The position numbers and the translations under genes are program-made. DNA of 58,321 nucleotides from Microcaldota archaeon (GTDB lineage: Archaea > Micrarchaeota > Micrarchaeia > Micrarchaeales > Micrarchaeaceae), in assembly GCA_021827665.1 (NCBI GenBank), contig JAKAUR010000008.1, forward strand, positions 1-58,321. Reading direction: 5' to 3'. The notes beneath the pieces were generated by a model that was given only the letters and a program-made list of their open reading frames with translations, did not search any database and was not told the DNA's origin. Position 1 is the first letter of the stretch; every line of letters starts with the position of its first letter. Of the stretch, positions 32,587-40,961 are shown piece after piece.

Positions 32587-32757
32587 TAGTTCACTTTGGA
32601 TCCTTCAAGGCATTTCCTGCATACACATACTTTCGCTGTTGGAAAGACACGATCTCTGCTCTCCTATAGTTTTTACTTTCATGCACCAGCAGATCCTTCT
32701 TGGAAAAATTTCGGTGCACTCAAATTCTTCGGAGCAAATGCTGCAATAACTCTTCAT
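32586..32757 (-). pseudogene. Cysteine-rich CWC-family small protein, frameshifted
   Basis: Too short for the ORF track. From the ATG at 32757 the frame reads YCSICSEEFEC ... RRICWCMKVKTIGE, then in the same frame ends out of pattern. Shifting by +1 within GGAGAGCAGAG (about 32663-32653) gives VFPTAKVCVCRKCLEGSKVN and a TAA that overlaps the ATG of the prenyl synthase (TAATG). The spliced reading has the family pattern C-x2-C, F-x-C, CWC, C-x-C-x2-C, as in the Cys-rich CWC zinc family. The exact operon junction supports the second frame as the true end. So either two bases are missing or one is extra in this sequence, or the gene is broken. Confidence 0.6.
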
Positions 32758-32765
32758 ATGCTATC

Positions 32766-33530
32766 CTAATATAAAATCTTTTCCTTCTTGAAATCCTTCA
32801 CGCTTATATAGAAAATTACCGCATCCACTATGCTAAGGGCAGCTATCACGTATGCGAAAAAAGCTACGTCGAGGTTTGCTATTCCTAGTATGGAAATAAA
32901 CGGTATGAGCAGTATGGGCAGGACAAGCAGAGTGCTGATCTGCTGCGCCTCCTTTATGCCTTTGACGTGCGCTGACACAAAAACTACAACCGCTATGGCC
33001 GCAAGCGCCAAAAGCGGTGCAGAAGCCAGCATCATCAGCCATGTTGGAGTAGGGAGCACCGCGGTGTGGAACTCTCTTATTGAAAGGAAATTCACAGTAG
33101 CTCCATATATGCCGAAAACCGCAAGCGTTAACAGTATGGTAGGTATCAGCGAAGCCAATATCTTGCCCAAAAGCAGCTCGCCGTTGGTTATCGGAGCTGC
33201 CAGGAGGTTCTCCGAGGTTTTGCGCTCCTTCTCGCCTGCAAAGCTGTCCGCCGCTATCACCGAAGCCGTGAATATCGGTATGGTAAGGAATATAGGACCA
33301 AGAACGTTTATGGCAAAAAAGTACATGAACGAAAGGCTGTTGACCTGCGATGCAGACGCGCTGGCTACCGGCGTTATCGCTATTCTTGAAGCTATGCTTG
33401 GAGCGGCATGCAGCGCAACGTATACAGTCAGGAACGGAAGAGCCACGGCGAAGAACAGCGGCACGCCTATCATCGGCCCGTAGATGGAGACGCTGCTAAA
33501 AACCTCGCGTATGTCCTTCACGGCTATTGC
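32766..33530 (-). CDS. ABC-2 type exporter permease
   Basis: Membrane subunit of an ABC exporter. Six hydrophobic segments in about 254 aa, with the ABC-2/NatB-like segment DSFAGEKERKTSENLLAAPI after the second TM and TNGELLLGKILASLIPT. I choose the ATG at 33530 (GAGGAG 8 nt before it, overlapping the end of the ATPase gene) over the ATG at 33563. Paired with the ATPase gene upstream, whose stop lies 7 nt before this start. Substrate unknown. Confidence 0.85.
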   Translation of the reverse strand, partial: AIAVKDIREVFSSVSIYGPMIGVPLFFAVALPFLTVYVALHAAPSIASRIAITPVASASASQVNSLSFMYFFAINVLGPIFLTIPIFTASVIAADSFAGEKERKTSENLLAAPITNGELLLGKILASLIPTILLTLAVFGIYGATVNFLSIREFHTAVLPTPTWLMMLASAPLLALAAIAVVVFVSAHVKGIKEAQQISTLLVLPILLIPFISILGIANLDVAFFAYVIAALSIVDAVIFYISVKDFKKEKILY

Positions 33531-33537
33531 CATCGGC

Positions 33538-34449
33538 TTACTCCTCGTCATCGTCACCTGCATAAAGCTTTTCTATCATGGGCTCGGCGTAATCCACGCT
33601 CGCTATGTACGCCCCGTTCTTAATGAGCCTTTCAAGCACTTCGTTTATGTCTTTGTAGTCGCGTATCCTTGCCTTTACGATGTTGCCATTCTCTATTACA
33701 ACGTTTTTTCCCAGCCTTCCGCGCATCTCCGTCACGATGGGCTTCGCAAGCCTTATGCTCACGGTTATTCCGCTAAGGACCTCGCGGTAAAGCCCTTGCG
33801 TATTGGTGTCCTTGATTATTTTTCCCTTCCTTATCACGCATATGCGGGAATTGAATCTGGTTGCCTCGTCGACCCTTTGTGTGACAAAGACCACGCATTT
33901 TCCAGCCTTTGCCATATCCGATAATGCTTCCCTTACCTGCGCCGAGCTGCTCGCATCCAGGAATGCGGTGGGCTCGTCGAGCAGTATCACATCTGGATCG
34001 TTGACCAAGGCCTTGCAGAAAAGCATCTTCTGCTTGGTGCCCCTGCTCAGCTGTCCGACCTTCATGTCTATATAGCCGTCCGCATCAAGCATTCTGAGCG
34101 TTTCCATGGCTTTTGATATTGCAGTCTCGTCGTTAACCCCGTAAAGCCTTGAGAAGAAAAGTATGTTGTCCCTTACACTCAGGAAGTCGTACAGCCCGTA
34201 GTTGTCCGGCATGAATGAGATTTTTCCCCTTATAATCGCATCGGAATATGGGTCCTTTCCCAATACCCTGATCGTGCCCTCGTCGGGCTTGTAAAGCCCT
34301 GCCATGCACCTCAGCAGCGTGCTCTTGCCTGCCCCGTTGGGCCCCAGGACAAGCGTTATGCCCTTGCCTATTTCTAAGCTTATGTCCTTGAGCGCGTACT
34401 CCTTTCCGAACCTCTTCCCTATGCCGTTTATGCTTATGGCGTATTTCAA
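33538..34449 (-). CDS. ABC transporter ATP-binding protein
   Basis: ATPase subunit for the ABC-2 permease that follows. Walker A GPNGAGKST, signature LSRGTKQKML (a variant of LSGGQ), Walker B DVILLDEPTAFLDAS, H-loop replaced by VFVTQRV (Gln instead of His). The C-terminal extension (about 225-303) is acidic at its very end (GDDDEE). I choose the TTG at 34449, directly after the prs stop; the ORF-track N-terminus upstream overlaps prs and is not coding. 303 aa. Same operon as prs and the permease. Confidence 0.87.
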   Translation of the reverse strand: MKYAISINGIGKRFGKEYALKDISLEIGKGITLVLGPNGAGKSTLLRCMAGLYKPDEGTIRVLGKDPYSDAIIRGKISFMPDNYGLYDFLSVRDNILFFSRLYGVNDETAISKAMETLRMLDADGYIDMKVGQLSRGTKQKMLFCKALVNDPDVILLDEPTAFLDASSSAQVREALSDMAKAGKCVVFVTQRVDEATRFNSRICVIRKGKIIKDTNTQGLYREVLSGITVSIRLAKPIVTEMRGRLGKNVVIENGNIVKARIRDYKDINEVLERLIKNGAYIASVDYAEPMIEKLYAGDDDEE

Positions 34450-34450
34450 T

Positions 34451-35335
34451 TCAATCTCCCATGAGTCTTGACAATGCATCTGCTGTTTCGTGCGATACGT
34501 CCACAGTTTCGCAGCCTTTGCTTCCGGTGCTGTTTGATCCGAAAATGTGGTTTGCCCCTGCATTCTTTATCTTCTCGTAAGCGTTTCCTACTAGCAGCAT
34601 GTGCGCAGCAGCCACGCTGACACTGGCAGCCCCCTTTGAAATGGCCTCTCCTACTGCCAGCGCAGCAGTCCCTCCTGTGCTTATCATGTCATCAAGAACC
34701 AGGGCCTTTACGCCGTCAATCCTTTCCAGGCCCTTCCCCATGCTGAGGCTGCCGTCATCCCTGCTTCGCTTCTTTTCTATGTAATCCCACTCTATGCCCA
34801 GATCCTCGGCAATCTTTTTAACGCGCGGCGAGCTGCCGTAATCAGGCGCTATGAGTTTTTCCGCGCCAGTTATCCTCACCGCTTCCCTCGCGACGCTTCC
34901 CAAAACCTCTATTGGCATGGACCTGCCTTTGAAATACGAAAGCTCTTCCTCCTTATGCGGCTCTATTACCGCAAGCCTGGATATGCCTGCGTCGTGCAGC
35001 GCCCTGAGCGCTACCCTGGCACTTATCGGTTCTCCCGGTCCAAACGTACGGTCCTGCCTTGCATAGGCCATGTAGGTTATGAGCCCGTATACGTTGTTTG
35101 CTCCAGCATTTGTCACAGCATCAGCTGCCATCAGCATCTCAAACAGGCGCTTGTCCTGGTTCGAATCCATGCCCTGCACGAGCAGCACGTCGTCTCCCTT
35201 CATTTCCCTCTCAAGCCTGAGGTATGACTCGCCATCGGGAAACACCTTAGAAAAGAATCTGCAGTACTCGGCTCCCAGACGGTCGGCAACGCCACTTCCT
35301 ATGCCGTAATCTGCGGTGACTCCAGCAACAATCAT
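34451..35335 (-). CDS. prs: Ribose-phosphate pyrophosphokinase (PRPP synthetase)
   Basis: Makes 5-phosphoribosyl-1-pyrophosphate from ribose 5-phosphate and ATP for nucleotide and histidine synthesis. Recognised by FPDGESYLRL, the ATP-site YMAYARQDRTFGPGEPISA, the second-domain IAPDYGSSPR and the PRPP loop VLDDMISTGGTAA. 294 aa, the archaeal length. Its start at 35335 lies after a promoter gap of about 190 bp divergent from PCNA. First gene of an operon with the ABC exporter. Confidence 0.93.
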   Translation of the reverse strand: MIVAGVTADYGIGSGVADRLGAEYCRFFSKVFPDGESYLRLEREMKGDDVLLVQGMDSNQDKRLFEMLMAADAVTNAGANNVYGLITYMAYARQDRTFGPGEPISARVALRALHDAGISRLAVIEPHKEEELSYFKGRSMPIEVLGSVAREAVRITGAEKLIAPDYGSSPRVKKIAEDLGIEWDYIEKKRSRDDGSLSMGKGLERIDGVKALVLDDMISTGGTAALAVGEAISKGAASVSVAAAHMLLVGNAYEKIKNAGANHIFGSNSTGSKGCETVDVSHETADALSRLMGD

Positions 35336-35513
35336 TATACCAAAGCTATTTTTCCACCAAACAATTAATATCCATAATGTTATACAGTTATGCTCCGGGC
35401 AATCCGAAGGCTTTCTTGCCCTTACAGAAGGGGTTAAATATTTTTTGCAACCAATCTAATTGCTACGACATTAAAGCCCGATGTGGTGCGCGCTTGATGC
35501 CTTGCTAATCTTT

Positions 35514-35519
35514 GGTGAT
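35514..35519 (+). promoter_or_regulatory. Shine-Dalgarno GGTGAT deciding the PCNA start
   Basis: GGTGAT lies 3 nt before a TTG at 35523. This places the PCNA start at TTG rather than at the ATG at 35481 of the ORF track, and the protein then begins with the FEIKIDDAKYW strand normal for PCNA. Confidence 0.6.
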
Positions 35520-35522
35520 TTA

Positions 35523-36266
35523 TTGTTCGAAATAAAGATAGACGACGCTAAGTATTGGAAGAATTGCATTGACTCGATCGTTAACCTTATAGACGAGGGA
35601 ACGTTCTCCATATCCAAGGAGGGCATAACGCTTCGCGCAATGGATCCGAGCGGCATAAGCATGATATCATTCTTCATACCAAACAAGGCGTTTTCCAAGT
35701 ACGACGTTGAGAAGCAGTCATCAATAGGGCTCAACATCGACAACCTCAGCAAGATACTCGCGAGCGCAAGGCCTGGCGAGCAGCTTCTTATGAAGGATTC
35801 GAACAACAAGTTCGCCATAGAGTTCATAGGGGAGAAGAGCAAGAGGCGCTACAGGCTACCCATGATAGAAGTGAAAAAGGACGTTGAAAAGGAACCGAAG
35901 GTGGAATTCGAATCCAAGGTTGAAGTGAAGAGCGACTCCTTCAAGGACATACTAAGCGACGCAAACCTGCTTTCTACATACATAGGCTTCAAGGCGGACA
36001 AGGACTCCTTTGTGGTATCTGCAAAGGGTGACGCAGGAGAGCTTGAAGAGGAGCACATGAACGCCGCAGAGGTAATAAAGAAGATAGAATCAGAGAAGCC
36101 GGCATCGGCCACTTTCAATCTGGATTATCTCGGAAGGATAGTCAAGGCATGCCCGTCAAGCTCGTACATAAACCTTTCTATAAAGACTGACGAGCCCATA
36201 AAGGTCGACTACAAGATAGGCGATGCGGAGGTGGCGTACTACCTGGCTCCTTACATGGAAAGCTAA
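35523..36266 (+). CDS. pcn: DNA polymerase sliding clamp (PCNA)
   Basis: Ring-forming processivity clamp for DNA polymerase and other replication proteins. Two-domain PCNA fold: N-terminal strand FEIKIDDAKYWKNCIDSI, GTFSISKEGITLRAMDPSGI, and SKILASARPGEQLLM; the C-terminal domain has SFKDILSDANLLSTYIGFKA and ends with YYLAPYME, where PCNA ends LAPxxE. 247 aa from the TTG at 35523, the typical archaeal length. Followed after 9 nt by mscS. Confidence 0.93.
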   Translation: MFEIKIDDAKYWKNCIDSIVNLIDEGTFSISKEGITLRAMDPSGISMISFFIPNKAFSKYDVEKQSSIGLNIDNLSKILASARPGEQLLMKDSNNKFAIEFIGEKSKRRYRLPMIEVKKDVEKEPKVEFESKVEVKSDSFKDILSDANLLSTYIGFKADKDSFVVSAKGDAGELEEEHMNAAEVIKKIESEKPASATFNLDYLGRIVKACPSSSYINLSIKTDEPIKVDYKIGDAEVAYYLAPYMES

Positions 36267-36275
36267 AGTGTTTTT

Positions 36276-37154
36276 TTGAATAAGTTCAAGAGGAATCTTG
36301 CGGCAGGCATAGCAATACTCGTTTTCGGGGTTGTCCTAGTACATGCTCTCCTCGCCTACCGAGTAGTGCCCGATTCATACGCCATGTATTTCAACGTGGC
36401 CCTCACCGTAATATTCAGCATAATCATAGTAGAGCTTGTTGCCCGCGGCATGCTGCTCATAGGGAGCAAAACGCCCAAGGAGGAGGGATCGGCTCTTGCG
36501 GATCTGTTCAGGGTAGTGGCATATACTATAGTTGCCATAACCGTGCTCTACGAGCTCAAGGTCAACGTTACCGGACTGCTGGTAGGGGCTGGCTTTTTAG
36601 GCATAGTGCTCGGCCTGGCTGCGCAGAACACTCTCGGAAACATACTGGCCGGATTCGAGATAATGGCCACAAAGCCCTTCAAAATAGGCGATATGGTAAA
36701 GGTGTCAACGTGGCAGTACGGCAACATAGCCTCGACGTGGCCCCACGGGCTCATAGTCCCTGGTTTTGAGGGCAAAGTGGAAAAGGTTGGCCTTGTATAT
36801 GCGTCGCTTCTGGGCCCTGACAACATAAGGACCTACATACCAAACGGGATACTGATACAGGCTCTTGTCATAAACTACGAGAGGAGCGAAACCATGCACA
36901 TGGAGCAGCGCGTCGAGCTGCTTCTCTCAAAAAGCTTCGATGACTTCGAATCTAAGATGAACAAAAGCGTGAAGTCGCTGCCCCAATCGGTTCGCAGGCG
37001 GATTTTGGCGTTTGACATAGAAATCACAGACATAAACAGCACTTTTTACGGCGTAAGCCTTAAGGCCGAGGTGCCGGTAAAGCAGTACTCCGAAATATCA
37101 AAAATCATAAAAGAGAAATCTCTGGAAGCTCTTGCTTCTACAAAGCAGGTGTGA
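36276..37154 (+). CDS. MscS-type mechanosensitive channel
   Basis: Small-conductance mechanosensitive channel relieving osmotic stress. Three N-terminal TM helices (about 9-28, 38-58, 70-95); the pore helix and start of the cytoplasmic domain read GAGFLGIVLGLAAQNTLGNILAG, then a beta domain (KIGDMVKVSTWQYGN) and an alpha/beta C-terminal domain. 292 aa, TTG start at 36276. Contains an extra loop of about 15 residues after YGNIASTWPHGL compared with the compact bacterial beta domain, by eye. Overlaps the next gene's GTG by 4 bp. Confidence 0.88.
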   Translation: MNKFKRNLAAGIAILVFGVVLVHALLAYRVVPDSYAMYFNVALTVIFSIIIVELVARGMLLIGSKTPKEEGSALADLFRVVAYTIVAITVLYELKVNVTGLLVGAGFLGIVLGLAAQNTLGNILAGFEIMATKPFKIGDMVKVSTWQYGNIASTWPHGLIVPGFEGKVEKVGLVYASLLGPDNIRTYIPNGILIQALVINYERSETMHMEQRVELLLSKSFDDFESKMNKSVKSLPQSVRRRILAFDIEITDINSTFYGVSLKAEVPVKQYSEISKIIKEKSLEALASTKQV

Positions 37155-37156
37155 AA

Positions 37157-37567
37157 ATGCGATTCATGTGCTGGCATGTGGACTACGTAAAGGCCGAACC
37201 GAAGGGCGCGGGGAGGTCCGGAGTCATAGAGCAGGGCTCCCCGGTAGAAGCGGGCGAATCGCTACTCATATTTGCAAACTTCGAGAAGAAGGACGAATCG
37301 TCAAAGCAGGACACCGTTGATGCAGTGACGTTCGAGATACAGAAGATAGCCACACAGCTAAAGGTGGGAACCATAGTGCTCAACCCGTTCGCCCACCTTT
37401 TCGGAGACAACGCATCCCCGCAGGAATCAGCAATAATGCTTTCGATGCTCGAAAAGGCCCTCAGGGACCACAATTTCACGGTCAAGAAGATGTCCTTCGG
37501 GATTTTCTACGAGCTCGAGCTCAAGGCCAAGGGGCACCCTCTCTCAAGGATATCCCGCTCCTTCTGA
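37157..37567 (+). CDS. Free-standing threonyl-tRNA synthetase editing domain
   Basis: Matches the archaeal ThrRS N-terminal editing domain (D-aminoacyl-tRNA deacylase fold), which removes serine mischarged onto tRNA-Thr. Visible: the N-terminal strand MCWHVDYV, then KVGTIVLNPFAHLFGD (with the His of the PYAHL active-site region), FTVKKMSFGIFYELELKAKGHPLSRISR at the end, the most typical segment. 136 aa and it stops there; no synthetase domain follows, so it would act in trans. I choose the ATG at 37157 over the GTG at 37151. Follows mscS directly. Confidence 0.85.
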   Translation: MRFMCWHVDYVKAEPKGAGRSGVIEQGSPVEAGESLLIFANFEKKDESSKQDTVDAVTFEIQKIATQLKVGTIVLNPFAHLFGDNASPQESAIMLSMLEKALRDHNFTVKKMSFGIFYELELKAKGHPLSRISRSF

Positions 37568-37583
37568 ACGGGCTTTAGGAACG

Positions 37584-37590
37584 TTATAAA
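37584..37590 (+). promoter_or_regulatory. TATA box of the DJ-1-like gene
   Basis: TTATAAA centred 25 bases before the ATG at 37612, the spacing of a leaderless transcript, so the gene has its own promoter despite close packing. Confidence 0.5.
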
Positions 37591-37611
37591 TCTTTTTCTT
37601 GCAAATTATTC

Positions 37612-38142
37612 ATGATTCAAATGCGCATGCTCATATTCCTGCCGCCAATAGATTTCAGGGAGGAAAGCCTCTCAACGCTAAAGCTTTTCTTCGACAGATG
37701 GGGCATAGGCTACACGACAACGAGCTATACGAAGTCGGAGTGCAGGGGCAAGCACGGAGCCTCGGTGAAGCCTGACATACACACTGCCAACGTTGATGTC
37801 CATGACTACGATGGCATGGTGCTCCTTGACGGCGCCGGCGTAGATACGTCGAGGCTTTACGAGTTCAGGCCGCTTTTGGACCTTGCAATGGTGTTCGACA
37901 ACGCAGGCAAGCAGATATGGGCCATAGGCAACGCGGTCAAGATTGTGGCAAGGGCCAACATAATAAAGGGCAAGGAGCTCTCATTTCCGAAGAACGAGGA
38001 GACCCTCAGGCTCGTAAGGCTTTTTCACGGAGAGCCGTCGCAGTCGTCCTACAAGATATCCGGGAACCTGGTCACGATAAGCTCAGGAGCCGCGATAGAG
38101 TCGAGCATCGACTCGATACTGTCAGACCTAAACATAAAGTAA
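37612..38142 (+). CDS. DJ-1/PfpI-like protein lacking the nucleophile cysteine
   Basis: Flavodoxin-like alpha/beta fold of the DJ-1/ThiJ/PfpI superfamily: MLIFLPPIDFREESL, DYDGMVLLDGAGV, and LDLAMVFDNAGKQIWAIGNAVKI. In active members the nucleophile elbow reads AICxG; here it reads AIGNA, with Gly in place of Cys. So the classical glyoxalase or protease activity is unlikely, and the protein may be structural, regulatory or use another site. 176 aa, with the start at 37612 or the in-frame ATG at 37621. Confidence 0.75.
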   Translation: MIQMRMLIFLPPIDFREESLSTLKLFFDRWGIGYTTTSYTKSECRGKHGASVKPDIHTANVDVHDYDGMVLLDGAGVDTSRLYEFRPLLDLAMVFDNAGKQIWAIGNAVKIVARANIIKGKELSFPKNEETLRLVRLFHGEPSQSSYKISGNLVTISSGAAIESSIDSILSDLNIK

Positions 38143-38146
38143 TATC

Positions 38147-38464
38147 ATGCCAAGGCAAAGCCCAAAAACCAAGGACCTGTCGAGAGCCATAGCAAGGAAG
38201 CGCGTTGCAGGCCTTCTCTCATTGTCTGAAAAGGCCCTAATGGAAGGAGACGAAAAGCTTTCAAGGCGTTATGCTGCTCTTGCCTCAAATATACAGTCCC
38301 ATTACAGGATACGTCCGTCTCTCAGGTTCAGGGTTTGCAAGGGCTGCGGCTCGATTTTGGTGCCAGGCATAACCTCTTCGACAAGGCTTTCAAGCAGCAA
38401 CAAATACGTGGTCGTAAAGTGCCTAGTCTGCGGCAAGGAGCTGCACAAGGTATATAAAAAATAG
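38147..38464 (+). CDS. rnp4: Ribonuclease P protein component 4 (Rpp21/Rpr2)
   Basis: Protein subunit of archaeal RNase P, pairing with Rpp29 to support tRNA 5' processing. Helical N-terminus (IARKRVAGLLSLSEKAL ... SRRYAALASNIQSHYRIR), then a zinc ribbon with CKGC and CLVC pairs, LVPGITSSTR between them and a C-terminal basic strand (ELHKVYKK). 105 aa, full length. Starts 4 nt after the DJ-1-like gene stop. The RNase P RNA is not in this window. Confidence 0.9.
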   Translation: MPRQSPKTKDLSRAIARKRVAGLLSLSEKALMEGDEKLSRRYAALASNIQSHYRIRPSLRFRVCKGCGSILVPGITSSTRLSSSNKYVVVKCLVCGKELHKVYKK

Positions 38465-38488
38465 CAAACAAGAGCTTATGGTGTTTGC

Positions 38489-39178
38489 TTGGAATATAAA
38501 ATAGTGGGAAACAGCATGCAGTCCCTGGCGATAAGGCTTGAGGACGGCGAGGCAATATACGCTGATTCTGGGAAGGTGATAAGCAAATCATCAAACATAA
38601 AGATGGATCCAAAGCTGGCAGGCGGCCTGGTTGGCGCCCTAGAAAGAAAATTCACAGGAGCTTCGGGATTCCTCACGGAATTCAAGGCCTCGGGCTCGTC
38701 CGGGCTTTTGAGCGTTGCCGGCATAATACCTGGAAAGATATACGCAGTACAGCTAGGAGAAGGAGAGGAGTTCATAGCAGAGCACTATGCTTTCATAGCG
38801 GCGCAGGAGAGCGTAAAATTCAGCATAGAAACCGTAGGCATAGGTGCAGCTTTCTTCGGCGGCGCAGGCCTGATTCTTCAAAGATTTACCGGCCCGGGAA
38901 CGCTTTTTATACACGTTGCTGGCGACATAATAGAATATAATGTCACTGACGCCGATCCTCTGGAGATAGACCCTGGGCACATAGCAGGGTTCGACGCTTC
39001 GCTAAAATACAAAATAACCTTCGTTGACAACATTAAAACGGCAATGTTCGGCGGCGTAGGGTTGTTCCTGGCAAAGTTCGAGGGCAACGGCAAGGTGGTG
39101 GCGCACTCGGTGTCAAGATACAAGCTGTCGACCGAGCTTTACCTTCAGGGAAGGGAAGATACAAAGAACAACAAATAA
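38489..39178 (+). CDS. AIM24/TIGR00266-family protein
   Basis: A 229-aa beta-rich protein of the AIM24 family (TRAP-like beta fold; function poorly known, often linked to membranes). Landmarks: N-terminal GNSMQSLAIRLEDGEAIYAD, GLVGALERKFTGASGF, the PGKIYAVQLGEGEEFIAEHYAF turn, GLILQRFTGPGTLFIHVAGD and GVGLFLAKFEGNGKVVAHS near the end. TTG start at 38489, preceded by TATA-like AATAGC/TATAAAAAATAG sequence at about 38455. Function in this organism cannot be inferred. Confidence 0.83.
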   Translation: MEYKIVGNSMQSLAIRLEDGEAIYADSGKVISKSSNIKMDPKLAGGLVGALERKFTGASGFLTEFKASGSSGLLSVAGIIPGKIYAVQLGEGEEFIAEHYAFIAAQESVKFSIETVGIGAAFFGGAGLILQRFTGPGTLFIHVAGDIIEYNVTDADPLEIDPGHIAGFDASLKYKITFVDNIKTAMFGGVGLFLAKFEGNGKVVAHSVSRYKLSTELYLQGREDTKNNK

Positions 39179-39185
39179 AATCAGC

Positions 39186-40178
39186 TCAGCCTATCTTGCT
39201 GAAATCTATTATTCTGTTGCGGGCGGACTCCTCGTCTCTGGCAAGCAGCACAACCCTGCTTGGAGCGTGCTCGGAGACGCGCCTGTACTCTGTAAGTTCA
39301 GCGAGCCTGTCAGCGAATTCCCTGATCTCTACATGGTTCGGCATGCTCGAAAGGCTGAGCCCCCTCTCCTCGTTCCTTGCGCCTCCAACATACGAGAAAC
39401 CCTTCACTTCAACGTAATTAGGCATGGCCCTCTTTATCAAGCTGGCATAGCCCTCCTCGTTCTTCATGTTCAAACCCTTTATCAAGGTCATCCTCAACAC
39501 CGTTCTCGTTTTGAGCGTATGAAGCATGTCAAGCGACTTTAAGAATCTGTTCCAGGTGTCCTTTATCTTCGGCCTTGTGACATAGATGTAGGTTTCTTCG
39601 TCAGGAGCCTGAAGCGATATGTAAAGCTGCGTCGGAAGCGGATTCAGCTTTGCTATGGCCTCCGGAAGCGTCCCGTTGCTTACCAGGAAGGTGCTTATGC
39701 CCTTCTTGTGAAAGGCGTTCAGCAGCCCGGACAGCTTAGGGTAGAACGTCGGCTCTCCAGTCAGGCTTATGGCAACGTGCTTCGGGTCGTTGGCCTCGTT
39801 CCACCTTTTCATCTTGAGGTCGTTGTCGGCAACCGACTTGTAGCCGCTAACTATGCGCCTCTGCTCTTTCATCATGCCCTCTACAATGCCCTCTGGGTCG
39901 TCCCACTGGCTAAGGGCGTTGAGCTCGTTCCACTTGAAGCCCTCCTCCTCGGGTATCAGCCTCCAGCAGAACCTGCAGCCTATGTCGCATCCTATTGCAG
40001 GAGTTCCCTGTATGCACTGCCAGCTCCTTATGCCGTAAAAAGTGTACTTATAGCACAGGGTCTCGCCCCTGAGCCCGTTGGCCGTGTACTCGCATATCTT
40101 GACTGCCGAGTGCTGGCCCACGAAGTGGTAGCCCTGCTTTTCCATCCTCTTTTGCAACTGCTCTGGCATGTTTGCCAA
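39186..40178 (-). CDS. taw1: tRNA 4-demethylwyosine synthase TYW1/Taw1 (radical SAM)
   Basis: Makes the tricyclic 4-demethylwyosine base at G37 of tRNA-Phe from N1-methylguanosine and pyruvate. Radical-SAM cluster motif CDIGCRFC (C-x3-C-x2-C), preceded by the TYW1-typical CYKYTFYGIRSWQCIQ and followed by CWRL, EEEGFKWNEL; SLTGEPTFYP and SNGTLPEAI line the SAM site. A second cluster would use N-terminal Cys (KICEYT, TLCYK, WQCIQ). 330 aa, typical of archaeal single-domain TYW1. Convergent with AIM24, 7 bp apart. Confidence 0.95.
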   Translation of the reverse strand: MANMPEQLQKRMEKQGYHFVGQHSAVKICEYTANGLRGETLCYKYTFYGIRSWQCIQGTPAIGCDIGCRFCWRLIPEEEGFKWNELNALSQWDDPEGIVEGMMKEQRRIVSGYKSVADNDLKMKRWNEANDPKHVAISLTGEPTFYPKLSGLLNAFHKKGISTFLVSNGTLPEAIAKLNPLPTQLYISLQAPDEETYIYVTRPKIKDTWNRFLKSLDMLHTLKTRTVLRMTLIKGLNMKNEEGYASLIKRAMPNYVEVKGFSYVGGARNEERGLSLSSMPNHVEIREFADRLAELTEYRRVSEHAPSRVVLLARDEESARNRIIDFSKIG

Positions 40179-40323
40179 TTAAACACCGATAGGTTAAACG
40201 CTCAGATATGTCCTGTTTCGGCTATTTAATACGTTCGGAAAAATACATTTCAAGATATACAAAAAAAGAAACAAAAAAAGAGAAAAAAAACAGAATAAAC
40301 TGTCAACAACCCAAATATGGGGT

Positions 40324-40503
40324 TCAAGCGTTCTTTATCGCCGCCTTTACCTTCTTCATAGTTGCATCGTCTATCTTGTTCATTCCGTGCGCTTCCTTAG
40401 CGTGCTTAGCGATCTTCTGCATAAGGTCCTGTTCGTTCGCGGCTTCAGCCGTAAATCCGCACTGCATTCCGATGTCCTTGCATGCATATGTTTTCTTTGC
40501 CAT
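40324..40503 (-). CDS. DUF1059 small protein
   Basis: Missed by the ORF track (59 aa). The minus strand reads MAKKTYACKDIGMQCGFTAE, with the DUF1059 signature of C-x2-IGM-x-CGF, followed by an amphipathic helix with KHAKEAHG and a Lys-rich C-terminus (MKKVKAAIKNA). GGTGGT lies 5 nt before the ATG at 40503. The two Cys and one His could bind metal. Function of the family is unknown; it is common in archaea. Confidence 0.85.
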   Translation of the reverse strand: MAKKTYACKDIGMQCGFTAEAANEQDLMQKIAKHAKEAHGMNKIDDATMKKVKAAIKNA

Positions 40504-40567
40504 TCATACCACCATTACTAATTGGCATTGGACCTATTTATTTATAGCAGTAAGATGCGGAAGTGCC

Positions 40568-40960
40568 TTAAATGCTACGTTTTTTCAAAATGATTAAAAG
40601 CTCGGCCTTCTCCTCCTTCCCAAGTGCATGCCTTTTCGAATATCCATGGGAGTATCTGGGTATTATGTGTATGTGTGTATGCATCACCACCTGGCCCGCA
40701 TACTCTCCTATGTTGGTGCCGACGTTGACGCCCTTGGCTTTCAGCTTCTCCATCGCCAGCCTGGCGAAATCCTGGGCGATGCCGAAGCATGAGGAAAGCT
40801 CGTCCTTAGGCACGTCAAGCATGTTTTCGTAGTGCTTTTTCGTTATTACGAGCATATGACCCCTCGTCACCGGGTTTATGTCAAGAACTACGTAGCAATT
40901 CCCGTCATCGTAGAGGTGATCTTCCGAATCTGCAGAGAGCCTGCAGAAAACGCAATCCAA
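40568..40960 (-). CDS. HIT-family nucleotide hydrolase
   Basis: Histidine-triad protein hydrolysing nucleoside phosphoramidates or dinucleoside polyphosphates. Starts with DCVFCRL (zinc-type Cys pair), has VTRGHMLVITKKHYENM and the triad HTHIHIIPRY (H-x-H-x-H). 130 aa, normal for HINT/Fhit-like archaeal proteins. 1 nt after the stop of the upstream unknown gene, so co-transcribed. Confidence 0.92.
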   Translation of the reverse strand: MDCVFCRLSADSEDHLYDDGNCYVVLDINPVTRGHMLVITKKHYENMLDVPKDELSSCFGIAQDFARLAMEKLKAKGVNVGTNIGEYAGQVVMHTHIHIIPRYSHGYSKRHALGKEEKAELLIILKKRSI

Positions 40961-40961
40961 T

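Noticed and set aside
40208-40597. 129-aa plus-strand ORF
   Set aside because: Antisense to the DUF1059 gene, which has a convincing family pattern and ribosome binding site on the minus strand.
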